Shown piece by piece: positions 15,468 to 23,247 of a DNA stretch of 64,000 bases. A model generated the notes under the pieces. The model searched no databases and was not told where the DNA came from. It saw nothing but the letters and a program-made list of their open reading frames with translations. Source of the DNA: Burkholderiales bacterium (GTDB taxonomy: Bacteria > Pseudomonadota > Gammaproteobacteria > Burkholderiales > Burkholderiaceae_C). Each line of letters begins with the position of its first letter. Position 1 is the first letter of the stretch. A program made the translations under genes and the position numbers. The DNA is taken from NCBI GenBank assembly GCA_016703325.1, contig JADJCH010000016.1, positions 70,858 to 134,857 on the forward strand. Reading direction: 5' to 3'.

Positions 15468-17042
15468 TCAGGCCGCCTCCCGCAGCGCCGCGGCGGTGGG
15501 CGCGGTGGCCAGGTTGAAGACCACGGTGAGGGTCTCGATCGACACTGCGGGCCGCAGTTGCAGTTGCACCACCAACCGGCCCTGGTCCAGATCGTTCTGG
15601 GTCATCGTGCTGCGATCGCATCGCAGCGACCAGGCCTCGGCCGTGCTGCGCCCACTGAAGGCACCGACCCGCCACCAACGCTGGAGCAGGTCGTCGAGCT
15701 GCCGGGTGACCAGCGCCCACAGCGCCGGGCCGTTCGGCTCGAAGGCCACCGCTTCGCTCAGATGCCGAACCTCACGCGACAGGGCCGCCATCAGGCGGGA
15801 AGCACCTGCAGATCGCCAAGCCTCTTGCGGCGAGGTGGTGACATCCGACTGCAAGGCCCACCCATCAGGCGACGGGGCCAGAACACAGACTTGCCGAGAC
15901 AGCTGTTCGGCAGGGGTCTGGCCCCCAGTGCCCCAACCCACCTCCGGCTCGCTGCCCGCCACATCGCGCAGCCAGGGCTGCGCAGCATCCCCTGCGGCAC
16001 TGCGAAACGCCCCCAGCCGCAGCGCGGTACCCGCCACCAATCCAGCGAGACTGCCTTCGGCGGGCGCCAGGGCCCCCGGCAAATCCGCATGGGCGGGGCT
16101 CTGCAGCCAGGGCCAGGCCAGCTGGCAAAAGGCTCCCGGGTCACGCACACCGGGCTTCGCATCCGCCAGCTCCGGTGCGTCCGGCCCCAGCAGGACTCCG
16201 ATCTGCCGGAGCCTGTCCGTCACAGCTTCCGTCTGCCCCTGCAATGCCAGGGGAACGGAGGCCAGCAGGCCACAGTCCGGACGCCGGCGTGCCACGAACG
16301 TCTGGGCTGAACGCAACGCCTCGGCCCAGAGGGCCCAGCCAGGCGCGTCCAGGCGCGGCGGTGCGATGCGCCGCAGGGCCCGCTCAGGTGCCGTTGCGGC
16401 CGCCGCGGTTCTGTCGCCGGTGCATTCGACGAAACTTTCCTTCGCCACTGCAGCCACCGGCAGGTCGGTGAGGGGAACCGAGGGAGAGTTGCCACAGAGG
16501 TCGGGCAGGTCCGGCAAAAGGACCATGCTCACTTCAGGCAATCCGAGCAGGTGCTGAATACCTCGCCAGGGTGCGGGATTCGGCGAGGGGGTTTGCAGGT
16601 CCGCCGGCAGCAGCGCCCGCAGACGCTCCACCCGGGAAACTGCGCGGGCCGAATCGCCCTCCAGCAACGGGGCAGGATCCCCCACACGCAGGATCACCGC
16701 CCGGCGCCCGCCGCGGGCAAAAAAGCTGCGCACGGCCGCGCCCAGGTAGCTGGCGCATCGGCCCGAGCCGCCGGGGTACAAGGGCCTATCGTCCCAGGCG
16801 TACCAGCGGTCGAACACATGCCAGCTGTCCACCACCAGCGGCACGCCCAGAAGGGCTTCGATGTCGGCCTCGCCCTTCGCCCAGAGCCCACCGATCCAAC
16901 CCGCGGCAGCCAACTGCTCACGCAGCGCGGGCATGAGCGCACGGTGCCGGCGACGCCCGACAAAGCCGATGAAGCAGGCCACGTCGCAGCGCTGTGGCGC
17001 GGGTGCCGGCCGTGAAGCCACGGGGTCGAAGACCAGGCCCAT
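15468..17042 (-). CDS. Second contractile sheath protein (Pvc3/Pvc4-like)
   Basis: A 524-residue protein; ATG 17042 is five bases after the tube-gene stop, whereas the longer frame would overlap the whole tube N-terminus. The C-terminal 80 residues (ALVTRQLDDLLQRWWRVGAF, then CDRSTMTQNDLDQGRLVVQL) match the C-terminal domain of the main sheath protein, which reads CDRSTMTQNDLDNGRLICLI. The N-terminal part, with DVACFIGFVGRRRHRALM and VRSFFARGGRRAVILRVGDP, also parallels the sheath but is otherwise divergent. PVC and Afp encode two or three sheath paralogs, one forming the baseplate-proximal ring. This is presumably that minor paralog. Confidence 0.9.
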   Translation of the reverse strand: MGLVFDPVASRPAPAPQRCDVACFIGFVGRRRHRALMPALREQLAAAGWIGGLWAKGEADIEALLGVPLVVDSWHVFDRWYAWDDRPLYPGGSGRCASYLGAAVRSFFARGGRRAVILRVGDPAPLLEGDSARAVSRVERLRALLPADLQTPSPNPAPWRGIQHLLGLPEVSMVLLPDLPDLCGNSPSVPLTDLPVAAVAKESFVECTGDRTAAAATAPERALRRIAPPRLDAPGWALWAEALRSAQTFVARRRPDCGLLASVPLALQGQTEAVTDRLRQIGVLLGPDAPELADAKPGVRDPGAFCQLAWPWLQSPAHADLPGALAPAEGSLAGLVAGTALRLGAFRSAAGDAAQPWLRDVAGSEPEVGWGTGGQTPAEQLSRQVCVLAPSPDGWALQSDVTTSPQEAWRSAGASRLMAALSREVRHLSEAVAFEPNGPALWALVTRQLDDLLQRWWRVGAFSGRSTAEAWSLRCDRSTMTQNDLDQGRLVVQLQLRPAVSIETLTVVFNLATAPTAAALREAA

Positions 17043-17047
17043 GGAGG

Positions 17048-17491
17048 TCAGGCACCCAGTTCCAGCGCTTCGGCCGACAGCACGATCTCTTCCATCGCCA
17101 CGTCCCCTCCGCCCTTGCCGGCAAAGGTGGGGCCGGTGTATTTCATCGGGATCACGCCGCGCAGCTGCCAGGACTGCACCGGCTTCTGGGTCTCGTCCAG
17201 CAGGGTGATGGTGACGCTCTTCTGCGCCTGTGGCCCATCCTTGCGGGCGCTGCCGATCCACTCGAAAAGGGTCTTGGAGTCCAGGATGCCGCGCTTGAGC
17301 GTGATGTCACTGACTTTGTGCACGCCGGCCACCTTGCGCACGTGGTTCTCCTTGTCGTTGCCGTTGCGGTACTCGGCCACGGTCAGCTCGGTGCCGATGC
17401 CGGAGACGTCCGAGAAGCCGCCGAAGACCTCGCCGCCATCGAAGGACACGGTGAAGTTGAAGGCGCCGTAGGGCGTGGTGCGGTTCGCCAT
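17048..17491 (-). CDS. Major tube protein (Pvc1/gp19-like)
   Basis: A 147-residue protein from ATG 17491 (GAGGAGCACCCC precedes it). The sequence YGAFNFTVSFDGGEVFGGFS, DVSGIGTELTVAEYRNGNDK and DITLKRGILDSKTLFEWIGS is the standard T4-like tube protein of eCIS; length matches the family. It polymerises into the rigid inner tube that is driven out on contraction. It directly follows the main sheath gene by 18 bases, the usual pairing. Confidence 0.96.
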   Translation of the reverse strand: MANRTTPYGAFNFTVSFDGGEVFGGFSDVSGIGTELTVAEYRNGNDKENHVRKVAGVHKVSDITLKRGILDSKTLFEWIGSARKDGPQAQKSVTITLLDETQKPVQSWQLRGVIPMKYTGPTFAGKGGGDVAMEEIVLSAEALELGA

Positions 17492-17509
17492 GGGGTGCTC
17501 CTCGAGGGA

Positions 17510-19288
17510 TCAGGACTGGGCTTCGGCGGTCTTCTGGCCGATGCGGAAGATCACGAACTCGGCCGGCTTGATCACGGCCACACCGATCAGGCAGATCAGG
17601 CGGCCGTTGTCCAGGTCGTTCTGGGTCATGGTGCTGCGATCGCAGCGCACGAAGAAGGCCTGCTCGGCCGTGCTGCCCAGCAGCGCGCCGTTGCGCCACT
17701 CGTTGTAGAGGAAGTCGGAGATGGTCTGGCGCACATTGGCCCAGAGCCGCTCGCCGTTGGGCTCGAACACAGCCCATTGGGTGCCGCGGTCGATGGAGGA
17801 CTCCAGGTAGTTGAAGTAGCGCCGGTCGCTGACGTACTTCCACTCCGGGTCGCTGCTGGCCAGCCGGGCACCCCAGACGCGGTAACCCCGGCCGCTGAGG
17901 TAGCGCAGGCAGTTCACCCCGATCGGGTTGAGCATTTCCTGCTGGCCGAAATTGATGTCCTGTTCGAAACGCAACGCACCGCGCACCACCTCGTTGGCCG
18001 GCGCCTTGTGCACGCCGCGCTCGATGTCGTTGCGGGCATAAATGCCTGCCACGAAACCGGAGGGGGGCAGCTTGATTTCCTTCGGGATGTCGGGCCTGCC
18101 TGGACGCGCCAACGGGTTGGGTGCGACCACCCAGGGGTAGTACAGCGCGCCATACTTGGTATCGATCCTGCTGCGGGCGGTGCGCACCTGATCGGGTGAC
18201 TGCGCCGCCGGCGTGTCCAGCACTGCGATGCGGTATGCGCGGCGAGATTCCGCATGCGTGATGAGCGCGTTCTGCACGGCCTGAGCATCGGCATAGGCGC
18301 TGCTGCCGGGGGCCGCGACGATCGAGACGTCCTCCAGCCCGGTCAGCTGGCCTAGGGCATGGCTGTAGCTGCCGGCGGTGGTCGCGCTGCCGATCACCGG
18401 GGCCGTTCCGTCCGAGCCGCCGGACATATTGAGCACGCGGCGGCCGGCCGCGTCACCGGGCTGTACCGGCAAGGCTGCGATGGCGCTCTGAAGCTCCAGG
18501 GCCGACACGGTGTTGCCCACCTCGCAGCACAGCTGCTGCGTCAATTCGTCGGCCCGACTGCTGGTCTTGACGGCCAGTACGCTGGCGACGAATCGTGGGT
18601 GTCCGGGGCCCCATCCCAGGTCCTCCCAGGACTGCGAGCCGCCGTCGGCGTCGACATACTCCAGTGCCAGGCTGAGCAACTCCACCAAGTCCGCAGCGCC
18701 TGGAGCCAGATTGCTTGGGGTGGGTGAAGTGTTGTCCTGCCACCCGGCGGCAGTCTTGTGGAACAGAGTCACCGTGGGCGGGTCGCCGGCCGTTGCGGCG
18801 GCCACGGACAGCCGGGCGAGACTGCCCAGGGGGGCGCTGTCGAGGCTGCGCTGCGAGGCCGGCTGAGCCGCCGTTCCAAACAGCACCCTGCCGTTGCCGC
18901 TGCTGCCCGCGTAACGGGCTCTCAGTCGGACGTCCTCACTGGCGGTGCCCGCACCGTCGCGCAGAACCGCGGATGCGGTGGTCGTGCCACCAGCACAGCG
19001 CACCGCATACAGGCGTGAGCCGCCGTTCTCGAAATAGGACCGCACCGCGTGGGCCAGGTAGTTGACGCTGGGGTTCTGGCCGGCGCCGTCGGCAAAGGCC
19101 AGGTTCTCGGCACTCCCGTAGACGCGCTCGAAGTCAGCCAGACTGGTCAGCAGTTCGGACCGTTCGCCGATGGGGCCTCGTCGGGCCGGTCCGACGAACG
19201 CTGAGGTGCTGGTGCCCACCCCCTCGATCGACTTGGCGCGGAAGCTGGTCTCTTCGACGTAGACGCCGGGGGCCAGGTATTCAGGCAT
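17510..19288 (-). CDS. Major contractile sheath protein (Pvc2-like)
   Basis: A 592-residue protein. ATG 19288 is preceded by an AAGGAG core about six bases upstream. The N-terminus (MPEYLAPGVYVEETSFRAKS, IEGVGTSTSAFVGPARRGPI) and the C-terminus (INVLRYLSGRGY-like segment read here as GVNCLRYLSGRGYRVWGARL, RRYFNYLESSIDRGTQWAVF, CDRSTMTQNDLDNGRLICLI) are diagnostic of phage and eCIS tail sheaths. It forms the outer contractile helix around the tube. Full length, no interruption. The variable middle insertion (about residues 100-330) is larger than in minimal sheaths and may be exposed on the particle surface. Confidence 0.96.
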   Translation of the reverse strand: MPEYLAPGVYVEETSFRAKSIEGVGTSTSAFVGPARRGPIGERSELLTSLADFERVYGSAENLAFADGAGQNPSVNYLAHAVRSYFENGGSRLYAVRCAGGTTTASAVLRDGAGTASEDVRLRARYAGSSGNGRVLFGTAAQPASQRSLDSAPLGSLARLSVAAATAGDPPTVTLFHKTAAGWQDNTSPTPSNLAPGAADLVELLSLALEYVDADGGSQSWEDLGWGPGHPRFVASVLAVKTSSRADELTQQLCCEVGNTVSALELQSAIAALPVQPGDAAGRRVLNMSGGSDGTAPVIGSATTAGSYSHALGQLTGLEDVSIVAAPGSSAYADAQAVQNALITHAESRRAYRIAVLDTPAAQSPDQVRTARSRIDTKYGALYYPWVVAPNPLARPGRPDIPKEIKLPPSGFVAGIYARNDIERGVHKAPANEVVRGALRFEQDINFGQQEMLNPIGVNCLRYLSGRGYRVWGARLASSDPEWKYVSDRRYFNYLESSIDRGTQWAVFEPNGERLWANVRQTISDFLYNEWRNGALLGSTAEQAFFVRCDRSTMTQNDLDNGRLICLIGVAVIKPAEFVIFRIGQKTAEAQS

Positions 19289-19341
19289 GGCAGAGCTCCT
19301 TGGTCATGCGGGGCAGGATCGGTTGCGGGGTGGAAGGGCCA

Positions 19342-20154
19342 TCAAGGGAGATTCAGAGAGAGGGACAGCGACTGCGTCTGGCCCGCTGCAAGCTGAACGG
19401 TGGTGACGCTGCGCGGCAGGGAACTGCGCTGCCGCTCCAGCTCATCCGGATTCACGAAGGGCCGCGGGATGCGGCGGCTCGCAGCCAGCAGGTCTGCAGT
19501 GGGCAGCCGTGTCCCCACGGTCGGGTTGAACACCAACTGAAGCTGGGCGGTGATGTGGTCAACCACCACAGCCCCAGGCTCGGAGGACCAGGTGGTGACA
19601 GGCACGCCGGGCACCACCAGCAGGGCCTCGCCGCGGCCGTCGCTGAGCGTGCGCGCCAACACGGTGGAACCCCGCCGGGCCAGCACCAGCGCACCGCCCA
19701 GCAGATCCTTGCTGATGCGGTCGCTGACGGTCAGACGCAGCACCGACCAGTTGTGCTGCATCTCGGCCACAGGCGATGGATACATCGCGACGTCGTGCGG
19801 GCGGAACAGCCAGTTCGTGGCGGTCGATCTCGATGGATCCGCCTGGCGAGGCAGAGGCAACAGGACTTGGCGAGGCAGGTAATGGTCGGTGGGATCGACC
19901 ACCTGCAGAGCCAGATTTGGCAGCGGCTCCGCCTGGTCGGGCGCCGGCTGAGTCTGGAAGCTGGACTCGGCGTTTGAGAGTCCCGGCACGGTGGTCAGCA
20001 CATACAGCCCTGATCGGTTGCGCAGCACCTTCACGCCGTCAGCGCCCACTCGCAGTGCCTGACCGACTTGAGCGCCGGTGGCGGCATCTATGCAGCGCAG
20101 CGCAGCAATCACCCGTGCGTCCAGGCGCTCCAGCTCCTTCAGTGCCACCGTCAT
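19342..20154 (-). CDS. eCIS accessory protein of unknown function
   Basis: A 270-residue protein whose ATG (20154) overlaps the stop of the DUF4255 gene by four bases (ATGA), so the two are translationally coupled. The sequence contains GLYVLTTVPGL, a P-x-D-H-Y-L-P-R segment and RRGSTVLARTLSDGRGEALL, a strand-rich pattern reminiscent of carboxypeptidase-regulatory-like or transthyretin-like beta-sandwiches, but I cannot assign a family. The C-terminus (VQLAAGQTQSLSLSLNLP) is a repeated strand pattern. It lies between the cap gene and the main sheath gene, so a structural or cap-associated role is possible. No catalytic motif is seen. Confidence 0.75.
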   Translation of the reverse strand: MTVALKELERLDARVIAALRCIDAATGAQVGQALRVGADGVKVLRNRSGLYVLTTVPGLSNAESSFQTQPAPDQAEPLPNLALQVVDPTDHYLPRQVLLPLPRQADPSRSTATNWLFRPHDVAMYPSPVAEMQHNWSVLRLTVSDRISKDLLGGALVLARRGSTVLARTLSDGRGEALLVVPGVPVTTWSSEPGAVVVDHITAQLQLVFNPTVGTRLPTADLLAASRRIPRPFVNPDELERQRSSLPRSVTTVQLAAGQTQSLSLSLNLP

Positions 20155-20738
20155 GGTGCACTCCCGCTGGGCTCACCCCAGATCAACCGCCGGGCCACCA
20201 CCGGCCGGCCGGCGTCGATGACGTCCGGGTCCACACGCACCCGCCTGGCGATGTACGACACGCTGAGGCGATAGGAGGGCTTGAGTGCATCCCAGATGCG
20301 CATCATGTCTTCGGTGGACAGCTCGGAGGGGATCAGCTGGATGACCTCCTCGGGAGACCAGCCGCCGTCGGGCGACAGCGAAGATGCGTCCAGGATGGGA
20401 TGTTGATGCAGCTGGCGCATGGCCCAGGCCATCGACACCAACTCGTCCACCGCGTTGTCGAACCAGGCACTCAACAGGAAATGCAGGTCCAGGCCCAACG
20501 GCGCGGCCTGCTCCGGACTCATGCGGTCGGGGCGCTGCTGACGCAGGTGCTCATTGACCGTGGCGCGGTAGAGAAACAGCGACACAACTCCGTTCTCCCC
20601 CTCCGTCTGGGCATCCAGGTAGCCGGAGGACACCAACTGAAAGCGGCAGGCCGGCATGCCGGCACCGCCCGGATAAGTGTTGTTCAGGAAAGTCACGATC
20701 GACTCCCCGACGGAATGCAGGGCACGAATGTTCGCCAT
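20151..20738 (-). CDS. DUF4255 tail cap/terminator protein (Pvc16-like)
   Basis: A 195-residue protein from ATG 20738. It matches the DUF4255 (Pvc16 N-terminal) family: VGESIVTFLNNTYPG, VSLFLYRATVNEHLRQQ, LDLHFLLSAWFDNAVDELVS, AMRQLHQHPILDAS and the closing PSYRLSVSYIARRVRVDPDV. In PVC/Afp, Pvc16 caps the distal end of tube and sheath and sets particle length. Here it is second in the operon, in front of the sheath, rather than last as in the PVC archetype. Confidence 0.93.
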   Translation of the reverse strand: MANIRALHSVGESIVTFLNNTYPGGAGMPACRFQLVSSGYLDAQTEGENGVVSLFLYRATVNEHLRQQRPDRMSPEQAAPLGLDLHFLLSAWFDNAVDELVSMAWAMRQLHQHPILDASSLSPDGGWSPEEVIQLIPSELSTEDMMRIWDALKPSYRLSVSYIARRVRVDPDVIDAGRPVVARRLIWGEPSGSAP

Positions 20739-20762
20739 GGTCGAGGGCTGCCGTCGGGCACT

Positions 20763-21038
20763 TCAGGACGGCACGATCGAGCCGCCAATGCCGACCATCA
20801 CCGCCGGCTGGGCCAGGTAGATGTACCCCCCGTCGGCCAGCTGACGTCGCTGCAGCATGCCGCGCTCGACCAGCTGGTCCAGCGCCTGTTGCACCACCTC
20901 GAGCGAGAAGTCCATCTGCATCATCGGCAACCACCATTGAGCAATGCCCACTGCACTGTCACCCGCCTCCGGATGCGCTGCCAGGTAGGACAGCACGCCG
21001 CGAGCGGCCTGTTCCACCAGGGAGTTGTCACCTTCCAT
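20763..21038 (-). CDS. Small winged-helix-like protein, first gene of the eCIS operon
   Basis: A 91-residue protein. ATG 21038 is chosen over an upstream in-frame start at 21170 because AGGAGG lies seven bases before it. The sequence ARGVLSYLAAHPEAGDSAVG, FSLEVVQQALDQLVERGMLQ and RRQLADGGYIYLAQP reads as helix-helix-helix followed by a two-stranded wing, the layout of a winged-helix domain. I recognise no named family. As the first gene of the operon it could be a DNA-binding regulator or a particle-associated adaptor; the sequence does not decide between these. Confidence 0.72.
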   Translation of the reverse strand: MEGDNSLVEQAARGVLSYLAAHPEAGDSAVGIAQWWLPMMQMDFSLEVVQQALDQLVERGMLQRRQLADGGYIYLAQPAVMVGIGGSIVPS

Positions 21039-21323
21039 CCGGGGGCCTCCTGCTTCCAGGCGAGTACAGGCTGACCCGCAAACGGACGCCGCCGGGCTGA
21101 AAACCTGGCCGGCGACGGGCGGGAACTTGTGCTTCTCTACGCGAGACGCGTGCCAACTCGCTTGACGCATGCAAGTGGCAGTCCGCGCAGGGATTCATGC
21201 TTGGACGTGTCGGCGACTGGGGTCAGGATGACCCGCCCACGAGCACCCGCCAGCCTTGCCCCGGGTTCGCAATGACCCACTGCAGCGGCCAGCGAATCCC
21301 GCAGGCCTGTGCCTCTTTGCGCC
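21039..21323. promoter_or_regulatory. Leader/promoter region of the eCIS operon
   Basis: These 285 bases separate the first operon gene from the 3' end of the oxidoreductase gene. They hold the candidate sigma-54 element described separately (21141-21156) and the ribosome site of the first gene. No other gene is seen on either strand. Confidence 0.6.
21141..21156 (-). promoter_or_regulatory. Candidate sigma-54 (-24/-12) promoter
   Basis: On the minus strand the bases read TTGGCACGCGTCTCGC. This matches the sigma-54 consensus TTGGCACG-N4-TTGC with the invariant GG and GC dinucleotides at the correct 10-base spacing and one T-to-C change in the -12 element. Transcription would start near 21129, giving a leader of about 90 bases to the ATG at 21038. 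rpoN itself is encoded at the right end of the window. No enhancer-binding protein gene was recognised here. Confidence 0.45.
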
Positions 21324-22316
21324 TCAGCTCCGCAGCAACCCGGCCATCACCCTGGCGGTGCGCAGTGCCGACTCGCCGCGGCTCGGGCAGCAGCCTCGTC
21401 CGAACCACTCCCCCACGATGGTCTGCGCCAGCGGCTGGTGCACGTGGGGCGGGTCGGGAATCTGCAGCTCTTCGGTAAGGCCGTCACGGGTGATCTGCAC
21501 CGAACCACCTCGCACCGAGGACCAGGCGATGCGGCCGCGGCTGCCGATGATCTCGGTGGACTCCTCCTCCACCCCGGCACTGTGGCACCACAGCAGGCTG
21601 CCCAACACCCCGCGGCCCGGGCCGTCACCCCCATGCCGCCAGGTGGCGCTGACGATGTCCTCCGGCGCCCAGGCCCCCGCCTGGTTGGCGGCCAGGCCCT
21701 GCACCTGTTCCAGCGGGCCGAGCAGGAAGTCCAGCGCGTCCAGCGCATGGCAGGCGGCCTCGAAGAACAGGCCGCCCCCGCTGCGTACCGGATCAACCCG
21801 CCATTGGTGCCCAGCAGTCGACTGCCGGTCCGGCGCGGGCAGTGGACGCAGCTGGCGCCAGTGCACGGCGCGCAGCGCGCCGATCGCCTCACCCGCCAGC
21901 AGTTCGCGGATCGCCAGGAAACGCGGCAGCGCGCGCCGGTAGTACGCCACCCACAGCGGCACACCCGCCGACCGGCAGGCGGCGATCATCGCTTCACACT
22001 CGGCCGGATCCAGGGCCATCGGCTTCTCGACCAGCACCGCCTTGCCCGCCGCGGCGACCCGCAGCGTCAGCTCGCAATGGCTGTCCGGACGGGTGGCGAT
22101 GTAGACCGCATCGATGTCCGGCGCGGCCAGCAGCTCGCCGATGTCGGCATGCCAGTGCGGCACCGCATGGCGACGCGCCCAGGCGGCCGCCTGTTCGGGC
22201 CTGCGCGAGGCCACCCGGAGCAGTTGCGAACCCACTGCCCGCTGCAGCGCCGGGCCGCTCTTGACCTCGGTGACATCGCCACAGCCGATCAGGCCCCAGC
22301 GCAGGATCTCTTCCAT
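21324..22316 (-). CDS. Gfo/Idh/MocA family oxidoreductase
   Basis: A 330-residue NAD(P)-dependent dehydrogenase. ATG 22316 has GGAGG eight bases upstream, better supported than the in-frame ATG at 22343. The N-terminal Rossmann fold shows WGLIGCGDVTE (G-x-G-x-x), AVYIATRPDSHCE and the family EKP motif in VLVEKPMAL. The C-terminal half has the substrate domain, with GGGLFFEAACHALDALDFLL holding the usual G-G-x-x-x-D/E-x-x-x-H pattern. Substrate cannot be told from sequence; sugars, inositols or similar polyols are typical. It is the last gene before the eCIS leader region and seems unrelated to it. Confidence 0.92.
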   Translation of the reverse strand: MEEILRWGLIGCGDVTEVKSGPALQRAVGSQLLRVASRRPEQAAAWARRHAVPHWHADIGELLAAPDIDAVYIATRPDSHCELTLRVAAAGKAVLVEKPMALDPAECEAMIAACRSAGVPLWVAYYRRALPRFLAIRELLAGEAIGALRAVHWRQLRPLPAPDRQSTAGHQWRVDPVRSGGGLFFEAACHALDALDFLLGPLEQVQGLAANQAGAWAPEDIVSATWRHGGDGPGRGVLGSLLWCHSAGVEEESTEIIGSRGRIAWSSVRGGSVQITRDGLTEELQIPDPPHVHQPLAQTIVGEWFGRGCCPSRGESALRTARVMAGLLRS

Positions 22317-22566
22317 CGTCGCGCCCTCCATTCCCAGCGGCATCGCCGCACCACAGGGTCAGCATAGCGCCGCACCGCTTGCCGACTCTGGCGGATTCCA
22401 TGATTGGAGCCGACTGATTCATTCTGTTTTAGGAATGTCGGATTGCCATTCCTGTGATTTATTGATCCATGAGACGTCAATACAGTCCATCCCATCGATG
22501 AGCCCCCTGCAGCCACAGACGACCGCAGACCCGACTCACGAAACCTCCACACTGAAAGGAAATGCC

Positions 22567-22992
22567 ATGAGCCACCGCCAACAACAAGCCGCCTTCCGTC
22601 GCACCTCCACCCTGAACCTGCTGCTGGGCGCCCTGGCCTTGGGCGCTGCCACGCTGGCGCCGCTGGCCCAGGCCGGTGAGCTGGATGCCGGCCCGGTGGC
22701 CCACTCCACCGCCAGCCGCGACCAGGTGCGCGCCGAGTGGCAGGCCGCCCAACGCAGCGGCGACTTCGTCGTGAATGCAGAAACCGGTCAGACCGCCCGC
22801 CAAGCCGACCCGGCCCATTACGCTGCAGCGCCGGCGGTGATCACCAAGTCGCGTCGCGAGGTGCGCAGCGAGACCCTTCAGGCCATCCGTGCCGGCGACA
22901 TGCTCGACGCCGAAACCGGCCGCAAGCTCAATGAGCTGAACCCGCGCCGCTACTCGCAGGCTCCGGGCGTGCGTGCGACCGACACGCACTGA
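22567..22992 (+). CDS. DUF4148 domain secreted protein
   Basis: A 141-residue protein from ATG 22567 with AAAGGA six bases upstream. Residues 1-36 form a signal peptide (basic start, LLLGALALGAATLAPLAQ core, cleavage after AQA-G). The mature part has two copies of a short DUF4148-like unit: SRDQVRAEWQAAQRSGD then SRREVRSETLQAIRAGD, each followed by an AETG segment. DUF4148 proteins are small periplasmic or exported proteins common in Burkholderiales with no known function. A GC-rich inverted repeat follows the stop. Confidence 0.88.
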   Translation: MSHRQQQAAFRRTSTLNLLLGALALGAATLAPLAQAGELDAGPVAHSTASRDQVRAEWQAAQRSGDFVVNAETGQTARQADPAHYAAAPAVITKSRREVRSETLQAIRAGDMLDAETGRKLNELNPRRYSQAPGVRATDTH

Positions 22993-23018
22993 CCCGGGCG
23001 ATCTGCCCTCTGCGATCC

Positions 23019-23034
23019 GGCCGCTGACGCGGCC
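23019..23034 (+). terminator. Inverted repeat after DUF4148 gene
   Basis: GGCCGC-TGAC-GCGGCC is a perfect 6-bp stem with a four-base loop, 26 bases after the DUF4148 stop. No T-run follows, so intrinsic termination is only possible. The remaining 210 bases up to the giant gene show no gene. Confidence 0.4.
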
Positions 23035-23247
23035 CTGCGATTCCCGCGGTTGCCAAAGGACACGCAAAAGCGTCACAGCCCGATACCCATCTTGTGCATT
23101 TCTTCCTATTCTTCCGGATCGGGCCTGGTGCGGCGTCTACCGCGGCGCGGCAGGTCCACCTAGTCTGGCAACGCAGTTGAGCCGGCGTGAGGGCACGCCA
23201 CAGCCCGCTGCGGTCGGGAGTTTTCCCGACCCGAACAGGAGGAAGAC

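Noticed and set aside
1..21038. Prophage or R-type pyocin
   Set aside because: No capsid, terminase, portal, lysis or integrase genes. DUF4255 cap, CIS tube adaptor and duplicated sheath and tube genes point to an eCIS-type particle.
1..21038. Type VI secretion system
   Set aside because: No TssB/TssC pair, TssJLM membrane complex, Hcp or ClpV was found; the sheath is a single-chain phage-type protein.
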